DNA of 64,000 nucleotides from Paracoccaceae bacterium (GCA_022843025.1 JALHOL010000006.1:186001-250000), one strand, 5' to 3'. Positions 18,173 through 27,486 are shown, numbered from the stretch's first letter. Program-made: numbers and translations. The notes: a model not told the origin generated them from the letters alone.

Positions 18173-18209
18173 GCAGGTCCCCGGCTGGTGGGGCGCAGGC
18201 TAGCATCGC

Positions 18210-18223
18210 GGAACGAATATTCC
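18210..18223. promoter_or_regulatory. IolR-type operator upstream of the regulator gene
   Basis: GGAA-CGAATA-TTCC, 38 bp upstream of the RpiR-family start codon. It has the same arms and the same N6 spacing as the iolC site, suggesting autoregulation. Confidence 0.7.
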
Positions 18224-18250
18224 AACCGGATTTGGAACGCGCGGCGAAGA

Positions 18251-18359
18251 CGATTTCTGACGCAGAAATCGTTGCGGAATTTGACGCAAATTCCGCGTGC
18301 CACCCCGGACGCCCGATTTCTGCGTCAGAAATCGGCGCGAAATCTGCGCCAGATTTCGC
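18251..18359. repeat. Array of four stop-codon-linked hairpins (REP-like)
   Basis: Four perfect hairpins: 18251-18271 (CGATTTCTG, loop ACG), 18274-18296 (GCGGAATTTG, loop ACG), 18313-18335 (CCGATTTCTG, loop CGT) and 18337-18359 (GCGAAATCTG, loop CGC). The TGACGCA centres of the left pair are the reverse complement of the TGCGTCA centre of the third. The last hairpin overlaps the first base of the gamma carbonic anhydrase stop codon. Related arrays lie at 23844-23923, 27400-27466 and 56783-56932. Confidence 0.85.
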
Positions 18360-18877
18360 TACAGCGCCCGCAGTCCCGCGCCAAAGCGCCGCGCATTGGC
18401 GCGGTATCCGGCGGCGGATGCCAGCAGCCGCGCGCGCGCGGCATCGTCCAACATGCGCACCACCTTGCCGGGGCTGCCCATGACCAGCGACCCGTCGGGA
18501 ATCTCCTTGCCTTCGGTGATCAGCGCGCAGGCCCCGATCAGGCAGCCCTTGCCGATCTTTGCCCCGTTCAGGATGGTGGCCCCCATCCCGATCAGCGTGC
18601 CATCCCCGATGATGCAGCCATGCAGCATGGCCTTGTGGCCGATGGTGCAATCCGCACCGATCACCAGCGGCGATCCCATATCGGTGTGCAGCACGCAGTT
18701 TTCCTGCACGTTGGACCCCTGCCCGACCCAGATTTCCTCATTATCGCCGCGCAGCGTGGCCCCGAACCAGACCGAGGCCCCCGCCTCCAACACCACCTTG
18801 CCAATGATGTTCGCATCCGGCGCGACCCAGGCATCAGCGGCGATGTCAGGCGCGATCCCATCCAGCGAATAGATCAT
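18359..18877 (-). CDS. Gamma-class carbonic anhydrase family protein
   Basis: 172 residues forming a left-handed beta-helix of hexapeptide repeats. The three metal-binding histidines of the family are placed in [10 protein letters not shown] and [14 protein letters not shown]. The family includes gamma carbonic anhydrases and YrdA/PaaY-like proteins; activity cannot be judged from sequence alone. Its ATG overlaps the gmk stop codon by four bases, so it is coupled to yicC-gmk. The TAG stop is followed directly by a hairpin array. Confidence 0.9.
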   Translation of the reverse strand: MIYSLDGIAPDIAADAWVAPDANIIGKVVLEAGASVWFGATLRGDNEEIWVGQGSNVQENCVLHTDMGSPLVIGADCTIGHKAMLHGCIIGDGTLIGMGATILNGAKIGKGCLIGACALITEGKEIPDGSLVMGSPGKVVRMLDDAARARLLASAAGYRANARRFGAGLRAL

Positions 18878-19515
18878 CTTGCGTCAAACTCCCGGTTCAG
18901 TTGGCGCACGAAATCGGCCAGTCCCGGCTGGCGGTCGCGGCGCATCCGTTCGGTTTGCAGGATGGTCTGCAACTGGGCGAAAGTGGCGTCCAAATCATCA
19001 TTGATCAGGACGTAATCGTATTCCGCCCAATGGCTTATCTCATCGCGGCTTTTGGCCATGCGCCCAGCGATCACCTCGGCGCTGTCCTGCGCGCGGTCAT
19101 TCAGGCGGCGGTCAAGCTCGGCAATGGACGGGGGCAGAACAAAGATCGACACCACGTCGCGCCCCAAGGCAGAATTGCGGATCTGCTGGCCGCCCTGCCA
19201 ATCAATGTCAAACACCGTATCGCGGCCTTCGCGCATGGCATCCTCGACCGGGCCACGCGGCGTGCCGTAGAGGTTTCCGAACACCTCGGCATGTTCCAGC
19301 ATCTGGCCATCGGCCACCATCGCCTCGAACTCGGCACGTGTGCGGAAATAATATTCGCGCCCGTCCTGTTCGCCGGGCCGGGGCGCGCGGGTGGTGGCGG
19401 ATACGGAAAAGCGCATCGTCGCATCCCATCCCATCAGCATCCGCGTCAGGGTGGATTTGCCCGCTCCCGAAGGGGAGGACAGGATAAGAAGAAGCCCCTT
19501 GCGCGCCATGGTCAT
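18874..19515 (-). CDS. gmk: Guanylate kinase
   Basis: 213 residues. It phosphorylates GMP to GDP. The P-loop is [16 protein letters not shown] near the N-terminus, and the GMP-binding region has [20 protein letters not shown], both canonical. It overlaps the yicC stop codon by four bases and the downstream carbonic-anhydrase-like gene by four bases, giving a tightly coupled three-gene unit. yicC-gmk is a common bacterial pairing. Confidence 0.97.
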   Translation of the reverse strand: MTMARKGLLLILSSPSGAGKSTLTRMLMGWDATMRFSVSATTRAPRPGEQDGREYYFRTRAEFEAMVADGQMLEHAEVFGNLYGTPRGPVEDAMREGRDTVFDIDWQGGQQIRNSALGRDVVSIFVLPPSIAELDRRLNDRAQDSAEVIAGRMAKSRDEISHWAEYDYVLINDDLDATFAQLQTILQTERMRRDRQPGLADFVRQLNREFDAR

Positions 19516-20411
19516 TCCACGTTCTGAACCTGTTCGCGCATCTGATCGATGACCGTTTTCAGGTCAAGCCCGATCCGGGTGAGCGTCAGCGCCTGCGCCT
19601 TGGAACAGAGGGTGTTCGCCTCACGCATGAATTCCTGCATCAGGAAATCAAACTTGCGCCCCACGGGGCCGGGTTCGGCCAGCAGGTCGCGGGCGGCCGC
19701 AACATGGGCGGTCAGACGGTCCAACTCTTCGGTGACGTCATTCTTCACTGCGATCAGGGCGAGTTCCTGCGTCAGCCGCGCTTCATCCACCCCGTCGGCA
19801 TTGGCGATCACCTTGGCCAGCGCGTCGCGCAGCGCGCTGGCGGTGGCGTCGCGGCGGGCCTCGGCCTCGGTTGTCGCGGCGCGGGTCAGGCTGTCGATCC
19901 GGTCAAGCTGCGCCGCAATCACGCCGTTCAACGCCGTGCCTTCGGCGGCGCGCATGGCGTTGAAATCGGCCAGCAGCGCGGGCAGGTCGGCCAGAATGGC
20001 GGCGCGCAGGGGGGCGGTGTCCTCATCCGCGCTGGACATGTCCAGCACGCCGCGCACGGCCAGCACATCGGCGGCAGTCGCCTGCGCCAGCGTGACACCT
20101 GCGTCCATTGCGGCTGCCTCCACCTCACCCAGGGCGCGCAGGACGGCACCCAGAACGGTGGGGTTCACGCGCAGCGCGGCCTCGCCCTCGGTCGCGCCAT
20201 CCCGCGCGACCTTCAGCGACAGGGACACATTCCCCCGCCCTAGCGCGCGGCCCAATTCGGTGCGCAGCGCCGCCTCCAGCCCGTCGATCCAATCCGGGAC
20301 GCGCAGGCGCAAATCCAGCCCTTTGCCGTTGACCGACCGCAGATCCCAGGCCCAGCCATGGCCCGCGCCCTGCCCTTTGCGGGCCGCGAAACCGGTCATC
20401 GAAATGGTCAT
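19512..20411 (-). CDS. yicC: YicC/YloC family endoribonuclease
   Basis: 299 residues. The N-terminus [13 protein letters not shown] and the [15 protein letters not shown] stretch are the family signature, and the C-terminus ([20 protein letters not shown]) matches the conserved DUF1732 tail. YicC proteins are endoribonucleases reported to act on small RNAs. The ATG at 20411 is chosen because the family begins at MTxSMTGF; the frame has four extra codons upstream. First gene of the yicC-gmk-carbonic anhydrase unit. Confidence 0.92.
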   Translation of the reverse strand: MTISMTGFAARKGQGAGHGWAWDLRSVNGKGLDLRLRVPDWIDGLEAALRTELGRALGRGNVSLSLKVARDGATEGEAALRVNPTVLGAVLRALGEVEAAAMDAGVTLAQATAADVLAVRGVLDMSSADEDTAPLRAAILADLPALLADFNAMRAAEGTALNGVIAAQLDRIDSLTRAATTEAEARRDATASALRDALAKVIANADGVDEARLTQELALIAVKNDVTEELDRLTAHVAAARDLLAEPGPVGRKFDFLMQEFMREANTLCSKAQALTLTRIGLDLKTVIDQMREQVQNVE

Positions 20412-20602
20412 GCGTGCCCCCAAGTGCGCCCCCGGGCGCGGTTAACCCTTTGTTCATCTTTCACTGCGGCCCGGCACCTTTCCGCCATAGATTGGCGGGC
20501 GGGGCTAATCCAGCGGTTGCAGCGTCCGTTATTGGGCCTAACAGAGGGGCGCAAGCCCGACAACAGGCAGCGCGGCCAAGCAGGGCGCAGGCAGAAGGCA
20601 AG

Positions 20603-21229
20603 ATGGACATGGCAGGCGGGCGGACAGGGTTTCAGGGCTGGCAGGGGGGCACCGCGCAGGCAGCACCTTCGGGCCTGCTGAAACGCCATTGGCACAGCCT
20701 GCGGCAGGGCACTGCCCTGCCCCGGCGCGACGCAATCACCCCGCGCGCCATTGCCGGGATGCTGGACCACGTGCTGATGGCCGAACGCAGGCCCGGTGGC
20801 GCGGTCCTGCTGCGCTATGCCGGGACGGCGGTGAATGCGGTGCATGGGCAGGACCTGACCGGGCGGCCCCTATCCGCCTTGTTCGAAATCGGGATGCGCG
20901 ATCAGTTGCTGGGCGCGCTGGAGATGGCCTTTGCGGGCCAGCGCACGCTGGAGATGGGGCTTTATTCGGAACGCGGGCTGACCCGGCCGCCGCTGACGGC
21001 GCGGCTGACGCTGCTGCCGCTGGCGGCTGTCGCGTCCGAAGGCGTCACGCTGATCGGCTGCCTTGATCTTGCCGGCCCGCCGATCCTGCCGCCGCGCCGG
21101 TTCCGGATCGAACGGGTGCTGGGCGTGCCGCTGACCGCCTTGCACGATCCGCGACAGCCGCAGGAACGGCCCCCGGATCGTCCGGCGGGGGCCGATAGTG
21201 GCCCGGTTCTGGTCTGGTCGGGGGGCTGA
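20603..21229 (+). CDS. PAS_5-type PAS domain protein
   Basis: 208 residues. The central part (about 30-150) fits the PAS_5 family of alphaproteobacteria: LLKRHWHSLRQGTALPRRD, then LLRYAGTAVNAVHGQDLTGR. There is no kinase, cyclase or HTH domain, so it is a stand-alone sensor or adaptor of unknown partner. The C-terminal ~30 residues are Pro- and Arg-rich. The ATG at 20603 has AAGG five bases upstream. It is divergent from yicC and followed by a strong bidirectional terminator. Confidence 0.75.
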   Translation: MDMAGGRTGFQGWQGGTAQAAPSGLLKRHWHSLRQGTALPRRDAITPRAIAGMLDHVLMAERRPGGAVLLRYAGTAVNAVHGQDLTGRPLSALFEIGMRDQLLGALEMAFAGQRTLEMGLYSERGLTRPPLTARLTLLPLAAVASEGVTLIGCLDLAGPPILPPRRFRIERVLGVPLTALHDPRQPQERPPDRPAGADSGPVLVWSGG

Positions 21230-21232
21230 TGC

Positions 21233-21263
21233 GAAAGGGGCGGTCTGGTGGACCGCCCCTTTC
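21233..21263. terminator. Bidirectional terminator between the PAS gene and DAHP synthase
   Basis: A perfect 13-bp stem GAAAGGGGCGGTC / GACCGCCCCTTTC with a 5-base loop, 4 bp after the PAS gene stop and 24 bp beyond the convergent DAHP synthase stop. It can serve both strands. Confidence 0.8.
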
Positions 21264-21287
21264 CCATTTCATGCCGTGTCGCGCGGA

Positions 21288-22658
21288 TCAGAGCGCGATG
21301 CGCCGTCCGGCATCACGCAGCGTGGTCAATTCCTCGGCCACGAGGAAGGCCAGTTCCAGCGACTGCGATGCGTTCAGGCGCGGGTCGCAGGCGGTGTGAT
21401 AGCGGTCGGACAGGTCTTCGTCAGTGACGGCGCGCAGACCGCCGGTGCATTCGGTCACGTCCTTGCCCGTCATCTCGAAATGCACGCCGCCGGGAATCGT
21501 GCCCTCGGCCTTGTGGATGGCAAAGAATTCACGGACTTCGCGCAGGACGCTGTCAAACGGACGTGTCTTGTAGCCGGTCGACGACTTGATCGTGTTGCCA
21601 TGCATCGGATCGCAGGACCAGACGACGTTTGCCCCTTCCTGCTGCACCGTCTTGATCAGGCGCGGCAGGTGTTCGCCGACCTTGCCCGCACCAAAGCGCG
21701 CGATCAGCGTCAGGCGGCCTGCCTCGTTCGTCGGGTTCAGCTTGGCCATCAGGACCTTCAGATCCTCGGCCGTGGTGGATGGCCCGCATTTCAGCCCGAT
21801 CGGGTTCAGCACGCCACGCGCGAATTCCACATGCGCGCCGTCCGGCTGACGCGTGCGGTCGCCGATCCAGATCATGTGACCCGATCCCGCCACCGGCTGG
21901 CCGGTGATGGAATCGATGCGGCAGAGCGCCTCTTCATATTCCAGAAGCAGGGCTTCGTGGCTGGTGTAGAAATCCACCGCCGAAAGGGTATGTGCGGTAT
22001 CTGCATTCACCCCGGCCGCATTCATGAAATCCAGCGCGTCAGAGATGCGGTTGGACAATTCGCGATAGCGTTCTGCCTTGTCATGTTCGGCAAAGCCCAG
22101 CGTCCAGGAATGGACGCGGTGAATGTCGGCGAACCCGCCCGTGCTGAAAGCGCGCAACAGGTTCAGCGACGCGGCCGCCTGCGTATAGGCCTGAAGCATC
22201 CGCTGCGGATCGGCAACGCGCGCCTCGGGCGTGGGGTCAAAACCGTTGATGATGTCGCCCTTGTAGGACGGCATTTCCACGCCATTGATCACCTCGGTCG
22301 GGGCCGAACGCGGCTTGGCGAATTGGCCGGCCATGCGGCCCACCTTGATGACCGGAACCTTGGCACCATAGGTCAGGACCACGGCCATTTGCAGCATCAC
22401 GCGGAAGGTATCGCGGATGTTGTCGGCACTGAATTCGGCAAAGCTTTCGGCGCAATCGCCGCCCTGCAACAGGAAGGCCTTGCCCTCGGCGGCAAGTGCC
22501 AGCTGCTTCTTCAGCTTGCGCGCCTCGCCCGCAAAGACCAGCGGCGGATATTTGGCAAGCTGCGCCTCGGCGGCGTGCAATGCGGCCTGATCCGGGTAAT
22601 CGGGCATCTGGATGCGCGGCTTTGCGCGCCAGTCAGATTTCGTCCAGCCCTTGGTCAT
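21288..22658 (-). CDS. aroG: Class II 3-deoxy-7-phosphoheptulonate (DAHP) synthase
   Basis: 456 residues, the plant-like type II length. It condenses phosphoenolpyruvate and erythrose-4-phosphate, the first step of the shikimate pathway. Signature stretches are [25 protein letters not shown] and [13 protein letters not shown], the last with a metal-binding His. The gene is monocistronic and leftward, with a bidirectional terminator beyond its stop and a divergent regulator gene at its other end. The symbol is used loosely; type II enzymes are also called aroH or aroF. Confidence 0.95.
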   Translation of the reverse strand: MTKGWTKSDWRAKPRIQMPDYPDQAALHAAEAQLAKYPPLVFAGEARKLKKQLALAAEGKAFLLQGGDCAESFAEFSADNIRDTFRVMLQMAVVLTYGAKVPVIKVGRMAGQFAKPRSAPTEVINGVEMPSYKGDIINGFDPTPEARVADPQRMLQAYTQAAASLNLLRAFSTGGFADIHRVHSWTLGFAEHDKAERYRELSNRISDALDFMNAAGVNADTAHTLSAVDFYTSHEALLLEYEEALCRIDSITGQPVAGSGHMIWIGDRTRQPDGAHVEFARGVLNPIGLKCGPSTTAEDLKVLMAKLNPTNEAGRLTLIARFGAGKVGEHLPRLIKTVQQEGANVVWSCDPMHGNTIKSSTGYKTRPFDSVLREVREFFAIHKAEGTIPGGVHFEMTGKDVTECTGGLRAVTDEDLSDRYHTACDPRLNASQSLELAFLVAEELTTLRDAGRRIAL

Positions 22659-22795
22659 GGGTCTTCTCCGAAGGTTTGCGGTAACGGGGGCGGTATAAGG
22701 TCATCGCACGGCATATGCAAAGGAAGAAACTGGCCTGATTCCCAATCCGATTGCCCTTGCAGTAAAATTCGTTTCCTGAAAGGCTGCGCCGAATA

Positions 22796-22813
22796 CCGAC
22801 ATTTTCAGGTCGC
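22796..22813. promoter_or_regulatory. Operator-like dyad directly before the GlxA-type regulator gene
   Basis: CCGACA-TTTTCA-GGTCGC, ending 3 bp before the regulator ATG. Ten of twelve arm positions match the perfect dyad GCGACA-N6-TGTCGC at 30580-30597, with the same N6 spacer. Its position over the ribosome-binding region fits autorepression. Confidence 0.55.
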
Positions 22814-22816
22814 ACA

Positions 22817-23833
22817 ATGTCCACCGCCCCCAAGAAAGCCCAGCACATCGCCAAGGGTGCCGAACCCCGGCGCTTTGTCTTTTTGTTGCTGGACCATTTC
22901 ACGATGCTGTCTTTTGCCAGCGCGATCGAACCGCTGCGCATCGCAAACCGCGTGTCGGGCGAGACGTTGTATACGTGGAAGCTGGCGGGTGAAGGCGGTG
23001 AAAGCGCCACCTGCTCCAACGGCGCCTCGTTCAAGCTGGACATGGGGCTGGAGGAGATCGAGCGTGAGGATACGCTCTTGGTCTGTGGCGGCATCGACGT
23101 GCAGAAGGCCACCACCCGTGGCGTGCTGAACTGGCTGCGGCGCGAAGCGCGGCGCGGCGTCACGATGGGAGGGCTGTGCACCGGGGCCTATGCCGTGGCC
23201 AAGGCGGGGCTTCTTGACGGCAAGAGGGCGACGATCCATTGGGAAAACCAGGACGGGTTCCTTGAGGAATTCGAAGATGTGAAGCTGACGAAGTCGGTCT
23301 TCGTGATGGATGGCAACCGCTGGAGCACGGCGGGGGGCACCTCGTCCATTGACCTGATGCTGAAGGTGATCGCCGCCGATCACGGCGAGGATCTGGCCAA
23401 TACGGTGGCGGATCAGTTGATCTATTCCACCATCCGCACCGATCAGGACACGCAGCGCCTGTCGATCCCCACGCGGATCGGCGTGCGGCATCCCAAGCTG
23501 AGCCAGGTCATCCAGATGATGGAAGGCAATATCGAAGATCCGATGTCGCCCGCCGATCTGGCCGAAGAGGTGGGCATGTCCATCCGTCAGTTGGAACGCC
23601 TGTTCCGGCGCTATCTGAACCGCTCGCCCAAGCGGTATTACATGGAGCTGCGCCTGCAAAAGGCGCGCAACCTGCTGATGCAGACGGATATGAGCGTGAT
23701 CAACGTGGCCTTGGCTTGCGGCTTCGCCTCGCCCTCACATTTCTCGAAATGCTACCGCGCGCATTACAACACCACGCCCTACCGCGAACGAGGGTCGCAG
23801 GGTGGCGGCACGGGCGTGCGCCTGTCCATCTGA
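22817..23833 (+). CDS. GlxA/GbdR-type AraC family transcriptional regulator
   Basis: 338 residues. An N-terminal class I amidotransferase-like domain (about 18-190, starting FVFLLLDHFTMLSFASAIEP and including GLCTGAYAVAKAGLLDGK) precedes an AraC double HTH (about 235-325; MSIRQLERLFRRYLNRSPKR and ALACGFASPSHFSKCYRAH). This architecture is that of GbdR and CdhR, which control glycine betaine, dimethylglycine and carnitine catabolism. The dimethylglycine-dehydrogenase-like gene 7 kb away carries the same dyad as this gene, which supports that link by inference. Confidence 0.85.
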   Translation: MSTAPKKAQHIAKGAEPRRFVFLLLDHFTMLSFASAIEPLRIANRVSGETLYTWKLAGEGGESATCSNGASFKLDMGLEEIEREDTLLVCGGIDVQKATTRGVLNWLRREARRGVTMGGLCTGAYAVAKAGLLDGKRATIHWENQDGFLEEFEDVKLTKSVFVMDGNRWSTAGGTSSIDLMLKVIAADHGEDLANTVADQLIYSTIRTDQDTQRLSIPTRIGVRHPKLSQVIQMMEGNIEDPMSPADLAEEVGMSIRQLERLFRRYLNRSPKRYYMELRLQKARNLLMQTDMSVINVALACGFASPSHFSKCYRAHYNTTPYRERGSQGGGTGVRLSI

Positions 23834-23843
23834 TCCAAACCAC

Positions 23844-23923
23844 GAATTTTCTGCGAAAATTCTGCTCTGTTTTGCGTTGGGCGCGAACGGACGTTCGCGC
23901 CCCGATTTTTCGCAGAAAAATCG
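23844..23923. repeat. Paired hairpins filling the convergent gap (REP-like)
   Basis: Left hairpin GAATTTTC-TGC-GAAAATTC (23844-23862) and right hairpin CGATTTTTC-GCA-GAAAAATCG (23903-23923) are in inverted orientation. Between them is a perfect 10-bp hairpin GGGCGCGAAC-GGAC-GTTCGCGCCC (23879-23902). The element fills nearly the whole gap between two convergent genes and ends one base before the sugar dehydrogenase stop codon. Confidence 0.85.
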
Positions 23924-23924
23924 C

Positions 23925-25085
23925 CTACTCGTTCGGTGTCAGGCGATAGGCCACCCCGTCATAGACTGCCAGGTACCAGATTGATCCATCCGGCGCCTCG
24001 ACGATGTCGCGCACACGGCCGGTTTGCGGCCCGGCGATCCGCTCTTCGGCATAGCCGTTTTCGGGGTCCAGACGGCTGATGAAATCGGAATTCAGCGACC
24101 CCGTGAAGACATCGCCTTTCCAGTCGGGGAACAGGTCGCCCTGATAGATGACCATTCCCGATGGCGCGATGGAGGGCACCCAATAATGCACCGGCTGCTC
24201 CATCCCGTCGCGGGCCGAGCCTTCGCCGATCTGGCCGCCGCCGTAATCTTCGCCATAGGAAATGACGGGCCAGCCATAGTTGCGTCCCGCCTCGATGCGG
24301 TTCAACTCATCCCCGCCTTGCGCCCCATGTTCGACCAGCCAAAGGTTGCCTTCGGCATCCAGCGTGGCGCCCTGTGCGTTGCGATGGCCCAGCGAAAAGA
24401 CACCGGGGCGATGACCAGGCAGCGAGGTGGCGGGGCTGCCGTCGCGGTTCAGGTGAATGACCTTGCCCTCCGCCCGCATGGGATCCTGCGCCTCCATCCC
24501 TTCGGGGCCGGTGCCACGGTCGCCCGTCGTCAGGAAGACCGTCCCATCCGCCGCCTCGACGAGCCGCGATCCGAAATGCCGGCCGCCGCCTGTGGCATCC
24601 CCCTGATACAGCGTGCTGAAGCCTTCCAGCGCGGTGCCTTCCGCGTTCAGAACCCCTTTGCCCACGGCCGTTGCGCCACCGCCATCAAGCGGGATGGAAA
24701 AGCTTAGCCAGACCTCGCGCGTCTGTTCGAAATCCCGCGGAATCATCACATCCAACAGTCCGCCCTGCCCGCTATCGAACACCTCCGGCAGGCCGGAAAC
24801 AGGCTGCGCGGCACCTTCTTTCACATGCAGCAAAGCCCCTTCGCGCTCGGTGATCAGAAGGCTGCCATCGGGCAGAAACTCCAGCGCCCAAGGCTCGTTC
24901 AGGCCCGTCACCATGGGCGTCACGGCCAGCGGACCAACCGAACTGTCCAGTGTCGCAGCCCCAACCGGGGCCGCCATCGCGACAACCAGCAAGGACGCAA
25001 GCGGGGCCCGTCCAGACCATACGCGGCGCGGGTTCAGGGGGCTTCGTGCGGCGGGCAAAGACAGGGCGGCAAGGCGCTGATGCAT
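23925..25085 (-). CDS. PQQ-dependent sugar dehydrogenase (soluble aldose dehydrogenase type)
   Basis: 386 residues. An N-terminal export signal (LASLLVVAMAAPVGAATLD, about 30-47) precedes a six-bladed propeller of the GSDH family with ALEFLPDGSLLITEREG, GDRGTGPEG and GHRNAQGA, the last typical of the PQQ/substrate site region. Such proteins oxidise aldoses in the periplasm using PQQ and calcium; YliI of E. coli is the model. The first ~29 residues are unusual for a signal peptide, so a start further in is possible. It appears monocistronic. Confidence 0.85.
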   Translation of the reverse strand: MHQRLAALSLPAARSPLNPRRVWSGRAPLASLLVVAMAAPVGAATLDSSVGPLAVTPMVTGLNEPWALEFLPDGSLLITEREGALLHVKEGAAQPVSGLPEVFDSGQGGLLDVMIPRDFEQTREVWLSFSIPLDGGGATAVGKGVLNAEGTALEGFSTLYQGDATGGGRHFGSRLVEAADGTVFLTTGDRGTGPEGMEAQDPMRAEGKVIHLNRDGSPATSLPGHRPGVFSLGHRNAQGATLDAEGNLWLVEHGAQGGDELNRIEAGRNYGWPVISYGEDYGGGQIGEGSARDGMEQPVHYWVPSIAPSGMVIYQGDLFPDWKGDVFTGSLNSDFISRLDPENGYAEERIAGPQTGRVRDIVEAPDGSIWYLAVYDGVAYRLTPNE

Positions 25086-25268
25086 TGGAACAATCCTTTC
25101 CTTTCAACCCCAGATAATCATGCGGCGCCGGAAAGGAACCCGGCTCACGGCTTTCTGATTGGACCCGGTTTCACGACCGGCATTCCGCCACACATCGGGG
25201 TGCTTCCCTTTTGATCACAAGCACACTACGTTCGCCGACAGGACAACGATCCAACTCGGGAGTTAACG

Positions 25269-26450
25269 ATGAAAAAACTGCTGCTGGCTTCGGCCGCAAC
25301 CGCCCTGATGGCTGGTGCCGCCTCGGCCCAAGACGTGAAACTGGGCGTTCTGCTGGGCTTCACCGGCCCGCTCGAATCGATCACCCCGGCCATGGGTGCC
25401 GGCGCTGATCTGGCGATCAAGGAAGTCAACGACTCGGCCAAGTTCACGCTGGGCACCGTTTCGGCCGTCCGCGGCGACTCGACCTGTATCGACGCAGCGG
25501 CTGCCACGGCGGCGGCGGAACGTCTGGTCACCGCCGATGGCGTGACAGCGATTGTCGGCGGCGACTGCTCGGGTGTGACCGGCGCCGTGCTGCAGAACGT
25601 GGCACGTCCGAACGGGATCGGGATGATCTCGCCTTCGGCCACCTCGCCCGCCCTGTCGACCGCTGAAGATGACGGCCTGTTCTTCCGCACCGCCCCGTCG
25701 GATGCGCGTCAGGGCGAAATCATGGCCGACATCCTGACGGAAAAGGGCATCAAGTCCGTCGCGCTGACCTATACCAACAACGACTATGGCAAGGGTCTGG
25801 CCGACAGCTTCGGCGCGGCTTTCGCAGCAAAAGGCGGTTCGGTCACCATCTCGGCCCCGCATGAAGACGGCAAGGCCGACTATTCGGCAGAGGTTGCCTC
25901 GCTGGCTTCGGCCGGTGGCGAAATGCTGGTGGTTGCGGGCTACGTCGACCAGGGCGGCAAGGGCGTGATCCAGGCCTCGCTCGATTCGGGCGCGTTCTCG
26001 ACCTTCTACCTCGTGGACGGCATGTATGGCGACGCGCTGATCGAAGCGATCGGCGAGCCGCTGAACGGCTCGTTCGGCGCGGTGCCGGGCACCGATTCCG
26101 AAGGCGCGACCAAGTTCCAGGAAATGGCAACGGCTGCTGGCTTTGACGGCACCTCGGCCTTCTCGCCGGAATCCTATGACGCGGCGGCGCTGATCCTGAT
26201 GTCGATGGCGGCGGCGAATTCGACCAATTCCAAAGACTGGACCACCAAGGTGATGGATCTGGCCAACGCCCCGGGCGAGCCGATCCTGCCGGGCGAACTG
26301 GGCAAGGCGCTGGAGCTGATCGCAGCAGGCACCGATATCGACTATATCGGCGCCACGGCGGTGGAACTGGTGGGCGCTGGCGAATCCGCCGGCAACTACC
26401 GCGAATACTCGATCACCGACGGTGCGATCACCACGGTCGGGTTCCGTTGA
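25269..26450 (+). CDS. livK: Branched-chain-type ABC transporter substrate-binding protein
   Basis: 393 residues. A signal peptide (MKKLLLASAATALMAGAASA) is followed by QDVKLGVLLGFTGPLESITP, the start of a periplasmic binding protein of the LivK/peripla_BP_6 family. It is first in a livK-G-F-H-M unit, a full importer set. A strong hairpin after this gene probably makes the binding protein more abundant than the membrane parts. The ligand is not known; the dehydrogenase downstream makes a methylated glycine or betaine-like compound as plausible as an amino acid. The ATG has a GGGAG site upstream. Confidence 0.9.
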   Translation: MKKLLLASAATALMAGAASAQDVKLGVLLGFTGPLESITPAMGAGADLAIKEVNDSAKFTLGTVSAVRGDSTCIDAAAATAAAERLVTADGVTAIVGGDCSGVTGAVLQNVARPNGIGMISPSATSPALSTAEDDGLFFRTAPSDARQGEIMADILTEKGIKSVALTYTNNDYGKGLADSFGAAFAAKGGSVTISAPHEDGKADYSAEVASLASAGGEMLVVAGYVDQGGKGVIQASLDSGAFSTFYLVDGMYGDALIEAIGEPLNGSFGAVPGTDSEGATKFQEMATAAGFDGTSAFSPESYDAAALILMSMAAANSTNSKDWTTKVMDLANAPGEPILPGELGKALELIAAGTDIDYIGATAVELVGAGESAGNYREYSITDGAITTVGFR

Positions 26451-26476
26451 TCCGGCTTTCTGCTTGACCTGAAGGC

Positions 26477-26502
26477 ACGGCCCGGGCAAACGCCCGGGCC
26501 GT
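26477..26502 (+). terminator. Attenuator hairpin between livK and livG
   Basis: A perfect 11-bp stem ACGGCCCGGGC / GCCCGGGCCGT with loop AAAC, 26 bp after livK. There is no long T run, so partial termination or mRNA-end stabilisation of livK is more likely than full termination. Confidence 0.7.
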
Positions 26503-26575
26503 TGCCATAAGCAAATGTCCCGCGACGCCGCCCATCCAAGGGCGGACGGAAATGACGGGATACAGGGGAACACAT

Positions 26576-27367
26576 ATGATCGTTGTCGAAGACCTGCACA
26601 GGCATTTCGGCGGCTTCCGTGCCGTTGACGGGGCCTCGCTGGAGATAAAGACCGGCTCCATCACCGGGCTGATCGGCCCCAATGGCGCGGGCAAGACCAC
26701 CCTTTTCAATGTCATCGCAGGCCGCCTGCCGCCCACGTCGGGCCGGGTGATGATGGATGGCGAAGATATCACCGGCCTGCCGCCGCATGAGCTGTTCCAC
26801 AAGGGGCTGCTGCGGACCTTTCAGATCGCGCATGAATTCGGGTCGATGACCTGTCTCGAGAACCTGATGATGGTTCCGGCGCGGCAGAAGGGGGAAACCC
26901 TGATGAACGCCTGGTTCAACCGCCGCGCCGTGGCCGAGGAAGAGGCCGCGATCCGCAAGAAGGCGCTGGATGTGCTGGATTTCTTGACCATCAGCCATCT
27001 TGCCGAACAGAAGGCCAGCCAAATCTCGGGCGGTCAGAAGAAACTGCTGGAACTCGGTCGTACCATGATGGTCGACGCCAAGATCGTCTTCCTCGACGAG
27101 GTGGGTGCAGGCGTGAACCGCACGCTTTTGAACACCATCGGTGATGCCATCGTGCGGCTGAACAAGGAACGCGGCTACACGTTCTGCGTGATCGAACATG
27201 ACATGGATTTCATCGGCCGCCTCTGCAACCCTGTCATCTGCATGGCCGAAGGCAAGGTGCTGGCACAGGGCACGGTGGACGAGGTCAAGAATGACGAACG
27301 GGTGATCGAGGCCTATCTCGGCACCGGCCTGAAGAACAAGGTGAAGGAGGAGGCGGCCCATGCGTGA
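26576..27367 (+). CDS. livG: Branched-chain-type ABC transporter ATP-binding protein LivG
   Basis: 263 residues. Walker A is GPNGAGKTT, the signature is ISGGQKKLLELGR, and Walker B is IVFLDEV, where the residue after DE is Val rather than the usual Pro. The HFGGFRAVDGASL start is typical of LivG. The ATG at 26576 has AGGGGA seven bases upstream. It pairs with LivF as the second ATPase of the importer. A 23-bp inverted repeat separates it from livF. Confidence 0.92.
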   Translation: MIVVEDLHRHFGGFRAVDGASLEIKTGSITGLIGPNGAGKTTLFNVIAGRLPPTSGRVMMDGEDITGLPPHELFHKGLLRTFQIAHEFGSMTCLENLMMVPARQKGETLMNAWFNRRAVAEEEAAIRKKALDVLDFLTISHLAEQKASQISGGQKKLLELGRTMMVDAKIVFLDEVGAGVNRTLLNTIGDAIVRLNKERGYTFCVIEHDMDFIGRLCNPVICMAEGKVLAQGTVDEVKNDERVIEAYLGTGLKNKVKEEAAHA

Positions 27368-27399
27368 CGCCCCCGTGATGAACCCCGGAACCGGGGCCA

Positions 27400-27466
27400 A
27401 CGAATTTTCTGCGAAAATTCAGGCCCCAACCGCTAAGAGACTGCTGAATTTTCGCAGAAAATTCGT
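27400..27466. repeat. Perfect 23-bp inverted repeat of hairpins inside the liv operon (REP-like)
   Basis: The 23 bases at 27400-27422 are the exact reverse complement of 27444-27466. Each arm is itself a hairpin, GAATTTTC-TGC-GAAAATTC on the left and GAATTTTC-GCA-GAAAATTC on the right, with a 21-base spacer. A small CCCCGG-AA-CCGGGG hairpin precedes it at 27383-27396. It sits between livG and livF, so it must be read through for the operon to work. Confidence 0.85.
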
Positions 27467-27486
27467 TGCAGTCGGAGGCATTGCCC

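Noticed and set aside
17270-19015. A 581-codon open frame on the plus strand across the iol regulator and carbonic anhydrase genes
   Set aside because: It is antisense to real genes and has the Arg/Gln/Gly-rich composition of a high-GC shadow frame; it also crosses the hairpin array and two operators.
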